Assembly (NCBI GenBank): GCA_021521415.1
Contig: JAIQDT010007675.1
Location: 1-64,000 of the forward strand
Reading direction: 5' to 3'
Length of the DNA stretch: 64,000 nucleotides
From: Bidens hawaiensis
Taxonomy: Eukaryota > Streptophyta > Magnoliopsida > Asterales > Asteraceae
Positions within the stretch are counted from its first letter, which is position 1. Every line of letters begins with the position of its first letter. Under the pieces are notes generated by a model, which did no database searches, was not told the DNA's origin, and saw only the letters and a program-made list of their open reading frames with translations. Below, in pieces: positions 12,301-24,398 of the stretch. Position numbers and translations under genes: made by a program.

Positions 12301-12585
12301 GACTCAAACCTTTAAAAATAAACTTCTATAGACGCGAGGGTGTTTTGAAGGTATATTTGATGGCAAGTTCGTCAGAAGAACAAAGGTTTTTGCAGGTTTT
12401 GTTAGGTTGATTGCGATGGACGCGAGGGTGTTTTGAAGGTATATTTGATGAGGGAAGATGGGCAAAAGACAAAAACGAGGTATTTCAACGTAAACTCGTT
12501 CCGCGAATAGTCAAATGTAACGATCTTAACACCCGTGTGATAATCCCGAACCACACAATCACGAGCAAATCGCTCTGATACCAAT

Positions 12586-12997
12586 TGTAGGTTCCCAGCC
12601 GGATCTACACAGGAATATCTCGTAACACGAGGGTGCGGAATCCCCACGTATACGATACGAGTTTCGAAACAATTAACACGTTGAATATGTATATAAACAC
12701 ACGAGATTATACTGTAAAACTTGATATATTGCAATAGCCAACACGTGATACTCAAGATCACCAAAACAACTCGTTCTTAAAACTTAAACAAAATGGCCGA
12801 AGTTAAGGGTTTTTATAAACCTCGACAACTTCGCCTAACATACTAGGCGAAGTTTTCATAACTTCGCTAAGCCCCAAGTTCGCCTAAACATACTAGCGAA
12901 CATACTATAAACTGTGTTCAACACGAAACAAACAAACAAAACGATTACAGACACAGACAAACACAAGATACTGAACTACTGACATCATGCACCAACA
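12586..12997 (-). repeat. Copia 5' LTR (412 bp) with adjacent primer site
   Basis: On the minus strand it starts TGTTGGTGCATGATG (12997) and ends CTGGGAACCTACA (12586). Immediately downstream TGGTATCAGAGC (12583-12572) matches the tRNA-iMet primer site. It differs from the 3' LTR (21658-22069) at roughly ten of 412 positions by eye, so the insertion is fairly young. A TTATATA box on the minus strand near 12690-12697 is the probable promoter. The R/U5 part contains AACTTCGC/GCGAAGTT phrases. Confidence 0.9.
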
Positions 12998-13002
12998 AAT
13001 GT

Positions 13003-13435
13003 TGACGATCTTGTCCTTCTAAAAGTATCTCCTTGGAAGGGGGTAGTCCGTTTCGGGAAGAAGGGTAAGCTAGCTCCTCATTTCATTGGTCCTTTGAAAA
13101 TTCTTGAGCGTGTTGGGAAAGTAGGGTATCGACTCGAACTACCGCAAGAACTTGCCGGTGTTCATCCGACATTTCATGTTGGGAATCTCAAAAAGTGCCT
13201 AGCCGAGGGTAACCTCCATATACCTCTCGACGAAGTACATGTCGATGAGTCGATGATCATGGTTGAACGTCCCGTTGAGATCATGGATCACAACGAGAAG
13301 AAAACCAAGTGTTGTCGTATTTGGTTAGTCGAAGTTCGATGGGAATCACGGTGTGGCGCGGAATTTACTTTGGAACGAGAAGACACAACGAGAGAAAAGT
13401 ATCCACATTTGTTTGCATCATCGTCTTCGTCTTAA
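13003..13435 (+). pseudogene. G element: integrase C-terminus and chromodomain-like end
   Basis: Continues the integrase interrupted at 21652: VSPWKGVVRFGKKGKLAPHFIGPLKILERVG, YRLELPQELAGVHPTFHVGNLKKCL, then a chromodomain-like tail with VRWESRCGAEFTLERED and a KYPHLF end. The domain order (integrase with terminal chromodomain) and wording fit the Tekay/Del chromovirus lineage. The expected polypurine region before the LTR is degenerate (13436-13468). Confidence 0.85.
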
Positions 13436-13468
13436 TTTCGGGACGAAATTTTCTAAAGTAGTAGATAT

Positions 13469-15835
13469 TGTGACATTCGTCAACTTCGGGTCTGAATAGT
13501 ATTCGTTTTGTAAACATTTATTATGTAAACCGACAATTTGGAAATAATCAAAATGATGGATTTTATGTTACAATATTGTTTTACATTTGTTGAGTCTTGA
13601 AAGCACCATTTTCGGTCCCTAAAATGGCCTTAAAACGCTTAAAAACAACTCTTGGGGCCAAAACTGCCAATTTTGAAAGTTCAGATTTTTCCATTGTGAC
13701 CTTAGCGCCGCGCTAAAGTCCTGTGGCAGAGACCTTAGCGTCGCGCTAAAGGCAGTCTGGACCAGCTGCACGTTTTTGCTTATTTTTAAGCAAACATGTG
13801 ACTAAAACACCCCATTTTCATGCAAAACCTTTTATGCTTGACCCTTTCAACTTACCCTATATATACACCACCCTTTACACCCATCAATCTCTGCTCCAAC
13901 ACCAAAAACTCTCTCAAATTCAAAAATCTAAAGGTTGTTTTATTAGTTTTCTTGAAGGTTTGACTTCCAAGGTCAAACTGAGTTATTTCTTTCATTTTAA
14001 TTAGCTTATGTAGTCTCATTAATACTTGTTTATGGTGGTACAACATATATATATAATACATCCCCCTTGTTACCTTTGGTAGTTACTTCTCCGACTCCGG
14101 TTGGTTAAGTTTCGGACCTCGTAAGGCAAGACTTCATAGAGGACTTCGTGTTCTTGATATATACACTCACACAACTTGCTTGCACATATTATTTATGCTT
14201 AACTTCTGCTCATTTTAGTTTGTTAGTCACATTTACAAGTCATGGGTATGTGGAGACCATCTATGAACTCATTGTGAGATGGAAACCGAACCAAACCGAA
14301 CTTTTGTTAAAAAGACTTGTTGTTGACTTTTTAGTTGTAGAACTTAAATATTTTCATTTGTACATTATTATACAAGATCTATGATATATGGGTATGTGGA
14401 ATCCATCTATGAACTTGTTGTGAGATGGAAACCGAACCGGTCCGATTTTTACTCGCTTAAGACACACAAGTGTGTTTTTAGCTATCAAGACTTGTATATT
14501 TCTTTAAAAATAGTTTACACACTGATTTTGATTATTTTCTTAAGTACTTGGAAATGTTGGATCCAACTTGATCTCATAGCAAAGTTTGGACCGACAAAAC
14601 CGAACACTCGCTTAACGTACGTTGTTAGTTCTAAAACAATAGATCTACCTACTTGGTTAAGTCTTATAAAGTTTTATTGAGTTATCTCATAACATTCATT
14701 ATTTTAGAAAGTTGACTTTGGGTTTGACCAATTATCAAGACCCGAACCAACAACCCGAACACTCTCGTTAAAGACCCGTTTTAGTATCTTTAGCCCAATG
14801 GAACTTGCATTTTAGCATTTTTCCCACCTTATTACTTAACATTGGTTAAGTAAATATTAAAGTTAGATACTTTAACCTGGTTTCGAGCAAACTTGCATTG
14901 TTAAAGGGTTATTATTATAAATTCTTAAATAGTTACATTTTAAACCTTGAACTTTAATTGTTTACTTTTTGCAACAATTATTTTATTTAAAGATCTTCAA
15001 GACAACCTTTCTAAATCCAAGATTTCCTTTTATTTAGCCTTCATACGTTAAACCCGTTGTTCCGACAAATCTCTATATTATCAACTTTCAACTTTATTAC
15101 TTAAACGTGAGTACATTCAACCCCCGTTTTCTATCTTTTATTTTGGGGGTGACATTTCATACTTATTCAAATAAAATGCTTTATACTTGAGTCTTAAACC
15201 ACAAATGTTATTGTATACTTTACTTAAATAAATGCTCGATTTGGTGTTCTATGCTTACATGATTATATGCTTATGTGTTTATCGCTTTTGGAGGGTTGAT
15301 TCATAAATCCGTGAACTATCTGGTATTCTCTTATAGCACGGTGCCGCTAATGTATTCTTATTAACGACTTCACGAAATCCGAATCTATTTTGTATTCTCT
15401 TATAGACGGTGCCGCTAATGTATTCTTATTAGCGACCTCATATTATCCAAATTATTGCTATTTATTGGTTGTTTTGTATACAAGATTGTGGCTTTTCTTA
15501 TTATATACATATTGTTCAAAATCTATGAATTGCTCACCAACCTTTGTGTTGACAAACTTTATTTTATGAAATGTTACAGGTTTACATCTTGGTTGATTTC
15601 GGATGCTTGAAGAAAACGTCACAAATACCATTAGGATATTAGCAAAAATGAACAATATTTGATTTGCTATATTTTGTTATATTTTGGTATGACTTGTTAC
15701 GAATATTGTTATGTGACATTTTCGATGATGTGAAATGAAATGAGTTTATTAAATATTGTCGCTTTAATAGTGTCATGTGCCTATGGGCAATCGTACACCT
15801 AGGCATGTTCCGCCGCCTTCGGTCAGGGTGTGCCA
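13469..15835 (+). repeat. Complete G-family LTR (2367 bp) within the permuted block
   Basis: Starts TGTGACATTCG right after the chromodomain stop and ends GGTGTGCCA right before the primer site, so this single LTR serves as 3' LTR to one side and 5' LTR to the other, as in a one-LTR circle or tandem copies. It contains the twice-repeated phrase 'gaccttagcg(cc/tc)gcgctaaa' at 13697-13760. The final TGTGACA is mutated to TGTGCCA. Confidence 0.9.
13858..13865 (+). promoter_or_regulatory. TATA box of the G LTR
   Basis: CCCTATATATACACC lies ~390 bases into the LTR, before a CT-rich stretch with AACACC typical of a plant transcription start. The same box is at 11500-11507 in the solo LTR. Confidence 0.6.
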
Positions 15836-15838
15836 GAT

Positions 15839-15851
15839 TGGTATCAGAGCC
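15839..15851 (+). other. Primer binding site (tRNA-iMet)
   Basis: TGGTATCAGAGCC lies three bases after the LTR end and is complementary to the 3' end of plant initiator tRNA-Met. It fixes the element's plus orientation. Confidence 0.9.
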
Positions 15852-16788
15852 ATGACAATTAGGATAGATGGTTAGACGTAACGACCTAGAATTGTTATGC
15901 TTAGGGTCCTATACGTGTGCTTATACGTGTTTACTCAATAATCGATTGTTCATATCGAATGTTATTTATTTATAAACTTGTTTAAAATTCACCAATATCC
16001 TAAATGTTCACCTACACACACTTTCATAGTATTTCCAAGGTATCGTTACCTTAAAACGCAAAAAGTAGATTTTCATTGTGTTTTATGGATTACAAGATTA
16101 ACTTGGATCCCGTTGTTTCATATTTCTTAAAGGTTACGTTTATTTCGGGTTTGTAGCCATCATAGGAAACGAGACATTATAAAATGACCATTTGACAAAA
16201 AGATTCCAAGAATCGAAGGTGATATACTTACCTGGGATGGTTGAGTTATAATGCTCGTTTTCTAGGCCATAAATCGTGTTATAAATGTCAATACTTTAAG
16301 TAGTCGAATGCGAGCGTTCCGGTCGCCATCCTTATTTTCGGTGTCAAAACAATAGAACTGCGGTGGTACGTGTTCTAGCGTTTTGACATGACGTTGTATC
16401 TTGATTTATTGTGTTATTATCGTTATTTGAGTCAAAAACATGAAAAAGTTTCGGTGGTACGTACACATGTTTAAACTCCAACGTGATGTTTTATAAACTT
16501 TTTAGTGTCGGGATATCAAGTCATGGTGGATCATGCACAATTTTTCCGACCCTATAAATCTCAAAATCTCAAATTTTTAAGCTTTAACTTCTCAAAAACC
16601 ATTTACTATTGTTTTATGTTTGTTGTTTATATACAAAGATTTATATTTTATCTAACACTAACATCTCATCCTTACTAACTTTAGGATTCACAATCAATAA
16701 ATCAAACTTCATCTTATTTTTTTTTACACCTTCATATTCATTTCTTTTTACCCAAAACTTATCCCATTTTTCTTTATAATCTTTTAGC
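15852..16788 (+). other. Untranslated leader of the G element
   Basis: About 0.94 kb without a coding frame between the primer site and gag, a normal arrangement for this clade. It contains the paired phrase 'tagcgttttgacatgacgtt' / 'ccaacgtgatg' around two 'gg(c)ggtggtacgt' blocks (16350-16490). Confidence 0.5.
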
Positions 16789-18184
16789 ATGCCTCCGCTA
16801 AGACGCCAACCGCGTAAGAACTCCACCCGACGCATGGCCGCTCTCGTCGCCAAACAAATGGCCGCTGTGATTCCCAAACTTATAACCCAAATCCAAGCTA
16901 CCCTACCCGCACCCGTTGAACCCAAACCCGCATGTTACCTACTCAAGCAATTTACTAGTGCCAACCCGTCCAAATTCCTTGAAACCAATTGTGCGACTAC
17001 CTTGTTGCAATGGTTCGAATCGACCGAGAGTGTGTTCTGACACAGAAAATGCCCCGACGAAAAAAAAACAAATTTCGCATCAAGCATGTTTAGAGAAACC
17101 GCTCTAACATGGTGGAGTAGTGTTATGCACCTCCAAGGTTCGGAAACAGCTATGGCTCTCCCATGATCCGATCTCAAAGAACTCATGATGAAGAAGTTCT
17201 GCCCCAAGCACGAACTTCAAAAGCTCGAGGAGGAATTTTGGAACCTCAAGCAAGAAAGTGGTGTTAACGCCGCTTACTTACTCCGCTTCCATGAGTTGAG
17301 AATCCTTGTTCCTCATTTGGTTACCCCAACCGAACGTGAAATTGATAAATACATTGGGGGTTTACCAATGCCAATCCGGGACTCTGTCATTAATAGCAAA
17401 CCCGCGACCCTCGAGGATGCCATCACTTTGGTTGGCGCGCTGTCGGAAGATCACGTGAAAGCGGGTACCCTCACCATTAAGAAAACGACCGAGAAAGCCA
17501 AATCCGAGCCCGCTCCCCAAGCTAAGGTTGAACCCGTACCACAAGCCATCAACTACTTCAACTCATCCCGTCACAACAACAACAACAACAACAACAAAAA
17601 GAAACCCAAAACGAACTACCGAAACTATGTCGTCACCCAACCTCAACCACAACAACAAGCCCAAACCCTTCCCCAAAACCGAAGACCTTATGTTGGTAAC
17701 TCCCCGCTATGTAACACTTGCCAACTTCACCACCCAACAAACTCGTCGTGTCGTCGTTGTAGAAATTGTAACCGACTTGGTCATTTCCCTAACACATGCC
17801 GATCCACACAACGAAACCAACCCAACCAACCTAACCAACCAAACCAACCGAGAAATTTTGCCCAAAATTCCCAAAACTGCTATGCACCCTGCCCACCAAA
17901 CCAACCCCAACAACCCCGAGCTTGCTTTAATTGTGGTGATCCAAAACATTTCCGATACAATTTCCCTCGTTTAACCTTTGCCAACCAAGCTCAAACCGTA
18001 ACCATACCATACTACCAAACACAAGATTACCAAGTTCAAACCTATCAACCCCAACCACCACAACTCAATGCACCACTCATCCAACCCATCCAAGCAATCC
18101 AAGCACCACCTCCACAACAAGCACCTCAAGTCAACCATGGCAGCCAAGGGCGAGTTTTCATGATGAACGCGAATCAAGCTCAAG
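16789..18184 (+). pseudogene. G element gag
   Basis: Starts MPPLRRQPRKNSTRR at 16789. The capsid (Retrotrans_gag type) has ALTWWSSVMHL-like text in a shifted frame (17095-17130) and KELMMKKFCPKHELQKLEEEF at 17175-17240. A Gln/Asn-rich linker and two CCHC knuckles follow: CRNCNRLGHFPNTC (17758 on) is complete, while in CFNCGDPKHFRYNF the fourth ligand Cys is replaced by Phe. A TGA at 17038, frame changes between 17040 and 17180 and a TGA at 17164 inactivate it. Confidence 0.85.
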
Positions 18185-20040
18185 TGGCAAACGATGTTGT
18201 AAATGGTATGTTTTTGGTGAACCATCATTTGGCAATTATTTTATTTGATACTGGTGCCGATAGAAGTTTTATTTCTTTGGAATTTGAATCGAAAATTGCT
18301 ATGCCTGAACTAAGCTTTCCCGACCGTTTTCTGTTGAAGTCGCCAATGGCAATTCTATTACCATCAACTCCGTCGTCCGCGATTGTACTCTTATCCTTGC
18401 TAACCATAAATTCTCCATCGATCTCATCCCGATGCAAATGGGAAGTTTCGATGTGATACTAGGCATGGATTGGTTATCTTTGCACCGTGCCGAAGTTGTT
18501 TATTTCAATATATTCATTCGCATTCCGCTCGTCAATGGTAAAATTCTCAAGGTCTTTGGAAACGCTACTTCTCGAAGGCTAAGTCTCATGTCGTGTGCTC
18601 AATCGCAAAAGTATTTACACCAAAAGTACGTTCCGTTTTTAGCTCTCTCGATGACAAAAGACAAAAGGGAAAGGAAAATCCAAGATATTTCCATTGTTCG
18701 TGATTTTCTCGATGTCTTTCCCGAAGATGTCACCGGTCTTCCTCCCGTTCGTCCAATTGAATTCTGAATCGATCTTGTGCCCGGCGCGATGCCCGTGGCC
18801 AAGGATCCTTATCATCTAGCCCCGTCGGAAATGCAAGAATTATCAAACCAACTCGAAGAACTTTCCGATAAAGGCTTCATTCGTCCAAGCTCTTCTCCTT
18901 GGGGTGCTCCCGTTCTCTTCGTGAAAAAGAAGGATGGTTCATTTCGTATGTGCATCGATTACCGAGAACTTAACAAGATCACTATAAAAAAATTGATATC
19001 CCTTGCCACGTATCGACGACCTATTCGACCAACTTCAAGGCGCAACTTGTTTCTCTAAAATTGATCTTCGATCGGGTTATCATCAATTGCGTGTTCGCGA
19101 AGAAGAAATTCCTAAAACCGCTTTTCGTACTCGATATGGACATTTCGAATTTTTGGTTATGCCCTTAGGGTTAACAAATGCACCCGCGGTATTTATGGAC
19201 CTCATGAATCGCGTTTGTAAACCATTCCTTGATAAATTCGTTATTGTCTTTATTGATGACATTCTCATCTTTTCTAAATCCAAAGCCGAACATGAACATC
19301 ATTTGCGTTCCATTCTCGAGATCCTTAGAAACGAAAAACTCTATGTCAAATTCTCCAAATGTGAATTTTGGCTCGAGGAAGTTCAATTTTTAGGACATAT
19401 CGTAAACGACAAAGGTATTCATGTTGATTCCGCTAAAATCGAGGCTGTTAAGGATTGGAAAACTCCAACGACCCCCACGGAAATTCGATCCTTTCTCGGT
19501 TTGGCCGGATATTATCGGCGTTTCATTCGGAATTTCTCCAAGATCTCTTTGCCTCTTACCTCCCTTACTCATAAAGGGAAACCATTTGAATGGGCTTCGA
19601 AGCAAGAGGAAGCCTTTTTTACTCTCAAGGACATGCTTTGCAATGCTCCCGTTCTAACCCTTCCCGATGGAAATGACGATTTCGTTGTATTTTATGATGC
19701 CTCTCATCAAGGACTTGGTTGTGTTCTCATGCAACGAGGTCAAGTCATCGCTTACGCATCAACACAACTTAAGGTCAACGAGAAGAACTACACGACTCAT
19801 GATCTCGAACTTGGTGTCGTCGTTTTCGCTCTCAAAATCTGGAGACATTACCTTTATGGTACGAAATGTGTGGTTTTTACCGATCATAAAAGCCTTCAAC
19901 ATATTTTTGACCAAAAAGATGTCAACATAAGACAACGACGATGGGCCAAATTACTTAGTGATTACGATTGCGATATATGCTACCACCCCGGTAAAGCGAA
20001 TGTTGTCGCCGACGCCCTAAGTCGAAGGTTAATGTTAAAT
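18185..20040 (+). pseudogene. G element protease, reverse transcriptase and RNase H
   Basis: Protease: LFDTGADRSF near 18240, then GSFDVILGMDWLS (18441 on) after a frameshift near 18335. [14 protein letters not shown], the [17 protein letters not shown] motif and RMCIDYREL; a frame change at ~18990 separates these from [15 protein letters not shown] and the catalytic FIDDILIFS (near 19249). RNase [16 protein letters not shown] (19690 on), then [11 protein letters not shown] and [18 protein letters not shown] at 18765-18767 and at least three frameshifts make it non-functional. Wording and order fit a Tekay/Del-type chromovirus. Confidence 0.85.
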
Positions 20041-20061
20041 CTGTTCTGCTTCTAAGCGTCG

Positions 20062-20731
20062 TTGTTCAAACCGATCTTCAAATTCGTATCTTCCAAGCTC
20101 AACGTACCTCCGTTGAAGAGGGTAACATGTGCGACGAAATGTCATGTGGAGCCGAACTTCAACTCGAAACCAAACCCGATTATCTTTTGTACTTTCTCAA
20201 TCGTTTGTGGGTTCCTAATCGCGATGACCTTCGTACTTGTATACTCGATGAAGTTCACAATTCGCGATATTCCATTCATCCCGGTGCGGATAAGATGTAT
20301 TTCGATCTTCGTGCTACCTTTTGGTGGCCGGGTATGAAAAAGGACGTAGCGTTATTTGTATCTAAATGTCTTACTTGCTCAAAAGTCAAAGCCGAACATC
20401 AAGACCTTTTGGTCTACTCGAGCAACCACCGATTCCCGTTTGGAAATGGGAAGACATTTCTATGGACTTTATCACCAAATTACCCAACAATCAAAAAGGC
20501 AACGATAGCATTTGGGTGATCATCGATCGTTTGACCAAATCTGCTCATTTCATTCCGATCCGCAAGAAGTATTCTGTCGAGCAGCTTGCTCAAATCTATG
20601 TTCGGGAAATCGTGTGCCGACACGGTTTGCCATTGTCTATCATCTCCGATCACGATGCCCGTTTTACCTCTCATTTTTGGCGATCTCTTCAAGAAGCTTT
20701 GGGAAAACGTCTCGATCTTAGCACCGCTTAT
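20062..20731 (+). pseudogene. G element integrase, N-terminal and core part
   Basis: The zinc-binding region has RYSIHPGADKMYFDLRATF and [11 protein letters not shown]. After a frameshift near 20400, the core has MDFITKLPN (first Asp) and [15 protein letters not shown] (second Asp). The frame is cut at LSTAY by a solo LTR at 20732; the part with the catalytic Glu resumes at 21300. Confidence 0.85.
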
Positions 20732-21299
20732 TGTGGGTCCCCCCGGGGGCGTCGCCGATCGATACGAGATCCGCACGAGGTCTAGGATTGCGGAATCCTC
20801 CTAGACTCGTTAATGGTGTACAAGATGAAGAACACAAACACGTACACGAACAAATACACAAACAAATACAAGAACGGGATAAACAAATCTGCAGATTCTT
20901 TATAATAATAATTAAAACACGTTACATACCGTAACCAAACAGAAAACACGACTGACCCGAGGTGAGCTCTACCTCGGGTCGTCTCACACGACTCTCCTTG
21001 TCTCTTACTCTCTCTAAACAAACAAACTACTCAAAACACACACTAATTTCTCGATTCTTAACCTAAACAAGACACACGTATATATATATATATATAAACT
21101 TCAGTAGGCATCAGTAGGCGAAGTTGTTCATAACTTCGCCTATGGCGAAGTTGTGATAACTTCGCCTAAGGTGAAGTTGTCCTAACTTCGCCGTTGGCGA
21201 AGTTGTTCTAACTTCGCCTAAGGCGAAGTTGTTCTAACTTCACCTATGGCGTCTCCGCTGGTCTGAATTGCATAGCGACGATCACAAAATGCACCAACA
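20732..21299. mobile_element. Copia-type solo LTR in the G integrase
   Basis: A 568-bp insertion TGTGGGTCC...GCACCAACA with the perfect 5-bp duplication CTTAT (20727-20731 and 21300-21304). Removing it restores the integrase text around LSTAY and HPQTDGQSE. The ends (TGTTGGTGCAT on the minus strand) match the copia LTR at 12586-12997, so it is probably a relative in minus orientation, but a solo LTR does not prove strand. It contains a (TA)n block with TATATAAAC (21080-21098) and about five palindromic AACTTCGCC..GGCGAAGTT units. Confidence 0.85.
21119..21250. repeat. Palindromic AACTTCGCC-TAA-GGCGAAGTT array
   Basis: About five units of ~30 bases, each able to form a short perfect hairpin, e.g. 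AACTTCGCCTAAGGCGAAGT. Single or paired versions recur in the nested copia LTRs (12825-12895 and 21896-21960) and, more degenerate, in the H LTR (32055-32105). Confidence 0.8.
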
Positions 21300-21652
21300 C
21301 TTATCACCCTCAAACGGACGGCCAATCCGAATGTACAATCCAAACACTCGAGGATATGCTACGAGCGTGTGTTCTTGATTTCGGTGGGAATTGGGATTCT
21401 CATATTCCATTCATCGAGTTCTCCTATAACAATAGCTACCATTCTAGCATTGATGTGGCTCATTTTCAAGCTTTTTACGGTCGTAAATGTCGATCTCCAA
21501 TTAGTTGGTACGAAATCGGTGAAGCTTAAATCACGTGACCAGAAATGGTCCAAGAAGCTACCGACATCATTGATCAAATCCGTAAGAACCACTTAGCCGC
21601 TAGAAGTCGTCAAAAGAGTTACACCGACAAACGGCGAAAACCTATCGAATTT
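21300..21652 (+). pseudogene. G element integrase, second core part
   Basis: [62 protein letters not shown], then an in-frame TAA near 21527, and DKRRKPIEFN. It stops at the copia insertion (AATGT at 21653-21657) and continues at 13003 in the permuted order. Confidence 0.85.
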
Positions 21653-21657
21653 AATGT

Positions 21658-22069
21658 TGTAGGTTCCCAGCCGGATCTACACAGGAATATCTTGTAACAC
21701 GAGGGTGCGGAATCCCCACGTATACGATACGAGTGTCGAAACAATTAACACGTTGAATATGTATATAAACACACGAGATTATACTGTAAAACTTGATATA
21801 TTGCAATAGCCAACACATGCTACTCAAGATCACCAAAACAACTCGTTCTTAAAACTTAAACAAAATGTCCGAAGTTAAGGGTTTTTATAAACCTCGACAA
21901 CTTCGCCTAACATACTAGGCGAAGTTGTCATAACTTCGCTAAGCCCCAAGTTCACCTAAACATACTAGCGAACATACTATAAACTGTGTTCAACACGAAA
22001 CAAACAAACTAAACGATTACAGACACAGACAAACACAAGATACTGAACTACTAACATCATGCACCAACA
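21658..22069 (-). repeat. Copia 3' LTR (412 bp)
   Basis: Same length and ends as 12586-12997. On the minus strand it is preceded by the polypurine tract GCCAAGGGGGAGTC (22083-22070), which identifies it as the 3' LTR and fixes the element's minus orientation. Confidence 0.9.
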
Positions 22070-22149
22070 GACTCCCCCTTGGCAGTAGCTTCATATCTCT
22101 ATCTTATTTCTCGTGTCTTGTAATCCCAAAAATCTCGTACCACTCATCT

Positions 22150-22479
22150 TCAAGCATGAACACCCTGCCTTACACAGACAGAGACCACCCTCTGGTACTT
22201 CTTGGCTTCATCCTTCCACGTAGGAATGTAGAATATATTCTTATCATTTAGTACCTGCAAATCAGCTTGAGACAAATTAACCAAGTGCATGGGATCATAC
22301 ACTCTCAGGATCTCCTGTTCATCCTCATCTTCCATAACAGCTTCAGCAGTCTGACAGTCTACGTACCACCATTTAAGATCCTTTAACACATCCTTGGGCA
22401 TCATCTTCATCGGCACCTCTTTTAAACAACGAGTCGGCTTATACTTCATCACCATCCAGGGCTTACCATCAGCCCGCAT
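22150..22479 (-). pseudogene. Unrecognised ORF near the copia 3' end
   Basis: A 109-codon frame with normal-looking protein composition: MRADGKPWMVMKYKPTRCL, PMKMMPKDVLKDLKWWYVD, then an acidic EDEDEQEILRVYDPMHLVNLS stretch. It is not copia RT, RNase H or integrase. It sits just upstream (element sense) of the polypurine tract, where copia elements usually end in RNase H. It may be an acquired or lineage-specific coding segment of a non-autonomous element. No start context decides the N-terminus, and I do not assign a function. Confidence 0.45.
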
Positions 22480-24104
22480 TCCCGATCCTTATCTTCAATC
22501 AACTTCATCATCTTCCACCATGGTCACACCACATGCACTACTTGATGGAGCAGTAGACTCCCCCTAAGATGTGGAAGCCCCAAGAGTTTATTCAGTTCTT
22601 TGCAGCTCACCACCTGTATCTTTCAATGCATTGAGATCATCGTCTCTGTCCTGTCTCTTCTTCGTTCTCAACTCATCACCTTTGCAACTAGTAATCACCC
22701 TTGCAACTAGTCTCCCCCTGAGATGCTAAGAACTGCTTCAAAGCTTGACAACTTCCCCACAGCGAAGTCAGACTTAGAAAATTTTGAAAGAAAATGATAA
22801 AAACGAGTAACCAAGATTTTAAAGAAGAGAAACCATAATTCAAACATCATAGCTAATATTAAATAAAGGAACGGGATCAAATTTCAGTCTTGCAGAAACC
22901 CAGCATGTTTTTAGAAAAGATCCAAACAGGAATCATACTGATTAAGAGGCTATCACACAGATCCATGTTCAGCTGTATTATGGCATAAAGAAACAGGTTG
23001 TAGGCAGGTATATAACTTAGTATGGTTTTCATCGCTTATGTGATACGGATTAGGTTCAATTAAGCTCAAAATTTAGATGGACATCACATAGGAGATTGTG
23101 ATGCCTCCTATCTATTCTCAAGGGGTATTTGGATTTCCCCAAGTCACCCCGAGTTGACTTCGATCCGTAGTGTCTGATTAATCATTGTTCACATGTAGAC
23201 CTTCCGATTCGTCTTCTTGATTTTCCTTATACTATGAAATATTCTTTCTTGCCTCTTTCTTGATATTTGTAACAAGATTAGCTTCAGAAGGCTTAAATGA
23301 TAAAAACTAAGATTTTTCTTTTTTTTTTTATTTTTTTAAGACAATAATACAACTACAAGTCTAAGACAACTGCAAGTCCCGAATCTGGATCACTGCAGAT
23401 ACATAACAAAATCTTCGCCGGAATCAGAACACTCACGGGCTCGTGTATGACTGGGTAATCACTTTTCTGCCTATCATTCGGAAAGATGTATATGGAGACA
23501 TGCACAACTCAGAATGATTCTCCTCATTAAATCGAGAAGATTTAGTTTGTATCACTTCAACTATTACGCACCATAGAAAGCTACCATAACATACAATGAC
23601 TGTTCTAGAGTCTTTTAGGCCTAATTACTTCACCAGTTAAGCACACAAAATCAGTTTATCTATCACTTTCCAAGGTTGGATCAATTTTCAATTTAACACC
23701 ATATTGAAACTTCTTGCAAAGTTATAGACTGAAAAATTATATCATTTCCCCAAAAAAAAATTTTTTTAATTCAAACCCCGATCAAGTCAAAGTCTTTAGG
23801 TAAACGGCTATCCTGAAGATCCACTGGATCAGCCGGACCGACCACATACGAGTATGTGTCCCTCTGACTAAGTATGAACAACTAATTTTAAGAGAAAGAA
23901 TAAAAACCCATCATAAACCGCCCCGGTCGCTTTCAGTCATCTGGTTAATGGCTATCCTTATAATCTACACGTAGATGTAAGGACCAAACATATTCATGGA
24001 ATATGTCCTTCAAACTTGAGCAACCGGCATAATTTTAAGCGATAGTGATTTTTTTTTAACAAAAAGAAAAACAAGGTTACTCAGGATTGATCATCCCATT
24101 AAGC
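22480..24104 (-). other. Non-coding interior of the copia element
   Basis: No integrase, RT or RNase H text in any frame. Two extra polypurine-like AGGGGGAG motifs on the minus strand (near 22550-22565 and 22705-22720) resemble the tract next to the 3' LTR. The element therefore depends on other copies for reverse transcription. Confidence 0.6.
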
Positions 24105-24383
24105 TCAACAAGGTTTTGAAAACGGTTTGTCACAGATCTGAGAGACATTCATAAGATCGCGCTTTAACTCTTCCACAAGATTAACCTTTTCCAACTTGAT
24201 TCTCCCATTTGTAACAGTACCAATCCCAGTAATTCTTCCTCCACTTTCTCCTACAAAACTAACTCTTCCTCCTTGAACAGTCTTCCAATCACGTAACAAT
24301 TTCTTGTTACCAGTCATGTGCTGGGAACAACCACTGTCAACAACCCACATATTGTTTACAGCCCTGTATGACTGTTCCTGCAC
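24105..24383 (-). pseudogene. Copia protease start
   Basis: About 90 codons with the copia protease signature NNMWVVDSGCSQHMTGNKKLL (active DSG), then GRVSFVGESGGRITGIGTV and a LMNVSQICDKPF-type end, after which copia coding text stops. It is in the same frame as gag upstream, separated by TAA at 24399-24401. Confidence 0.85.
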
Positions 24384-24398
24384 AATTAAATAAATAGA

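Noticed and set aside
17528..17974. 148-codon Thr/Asn-rich frame
   Set aside because: Shifted-frame shadow of the Gln/Asn-rich part of G gag, which carries the zinc knuckles in the other frame.
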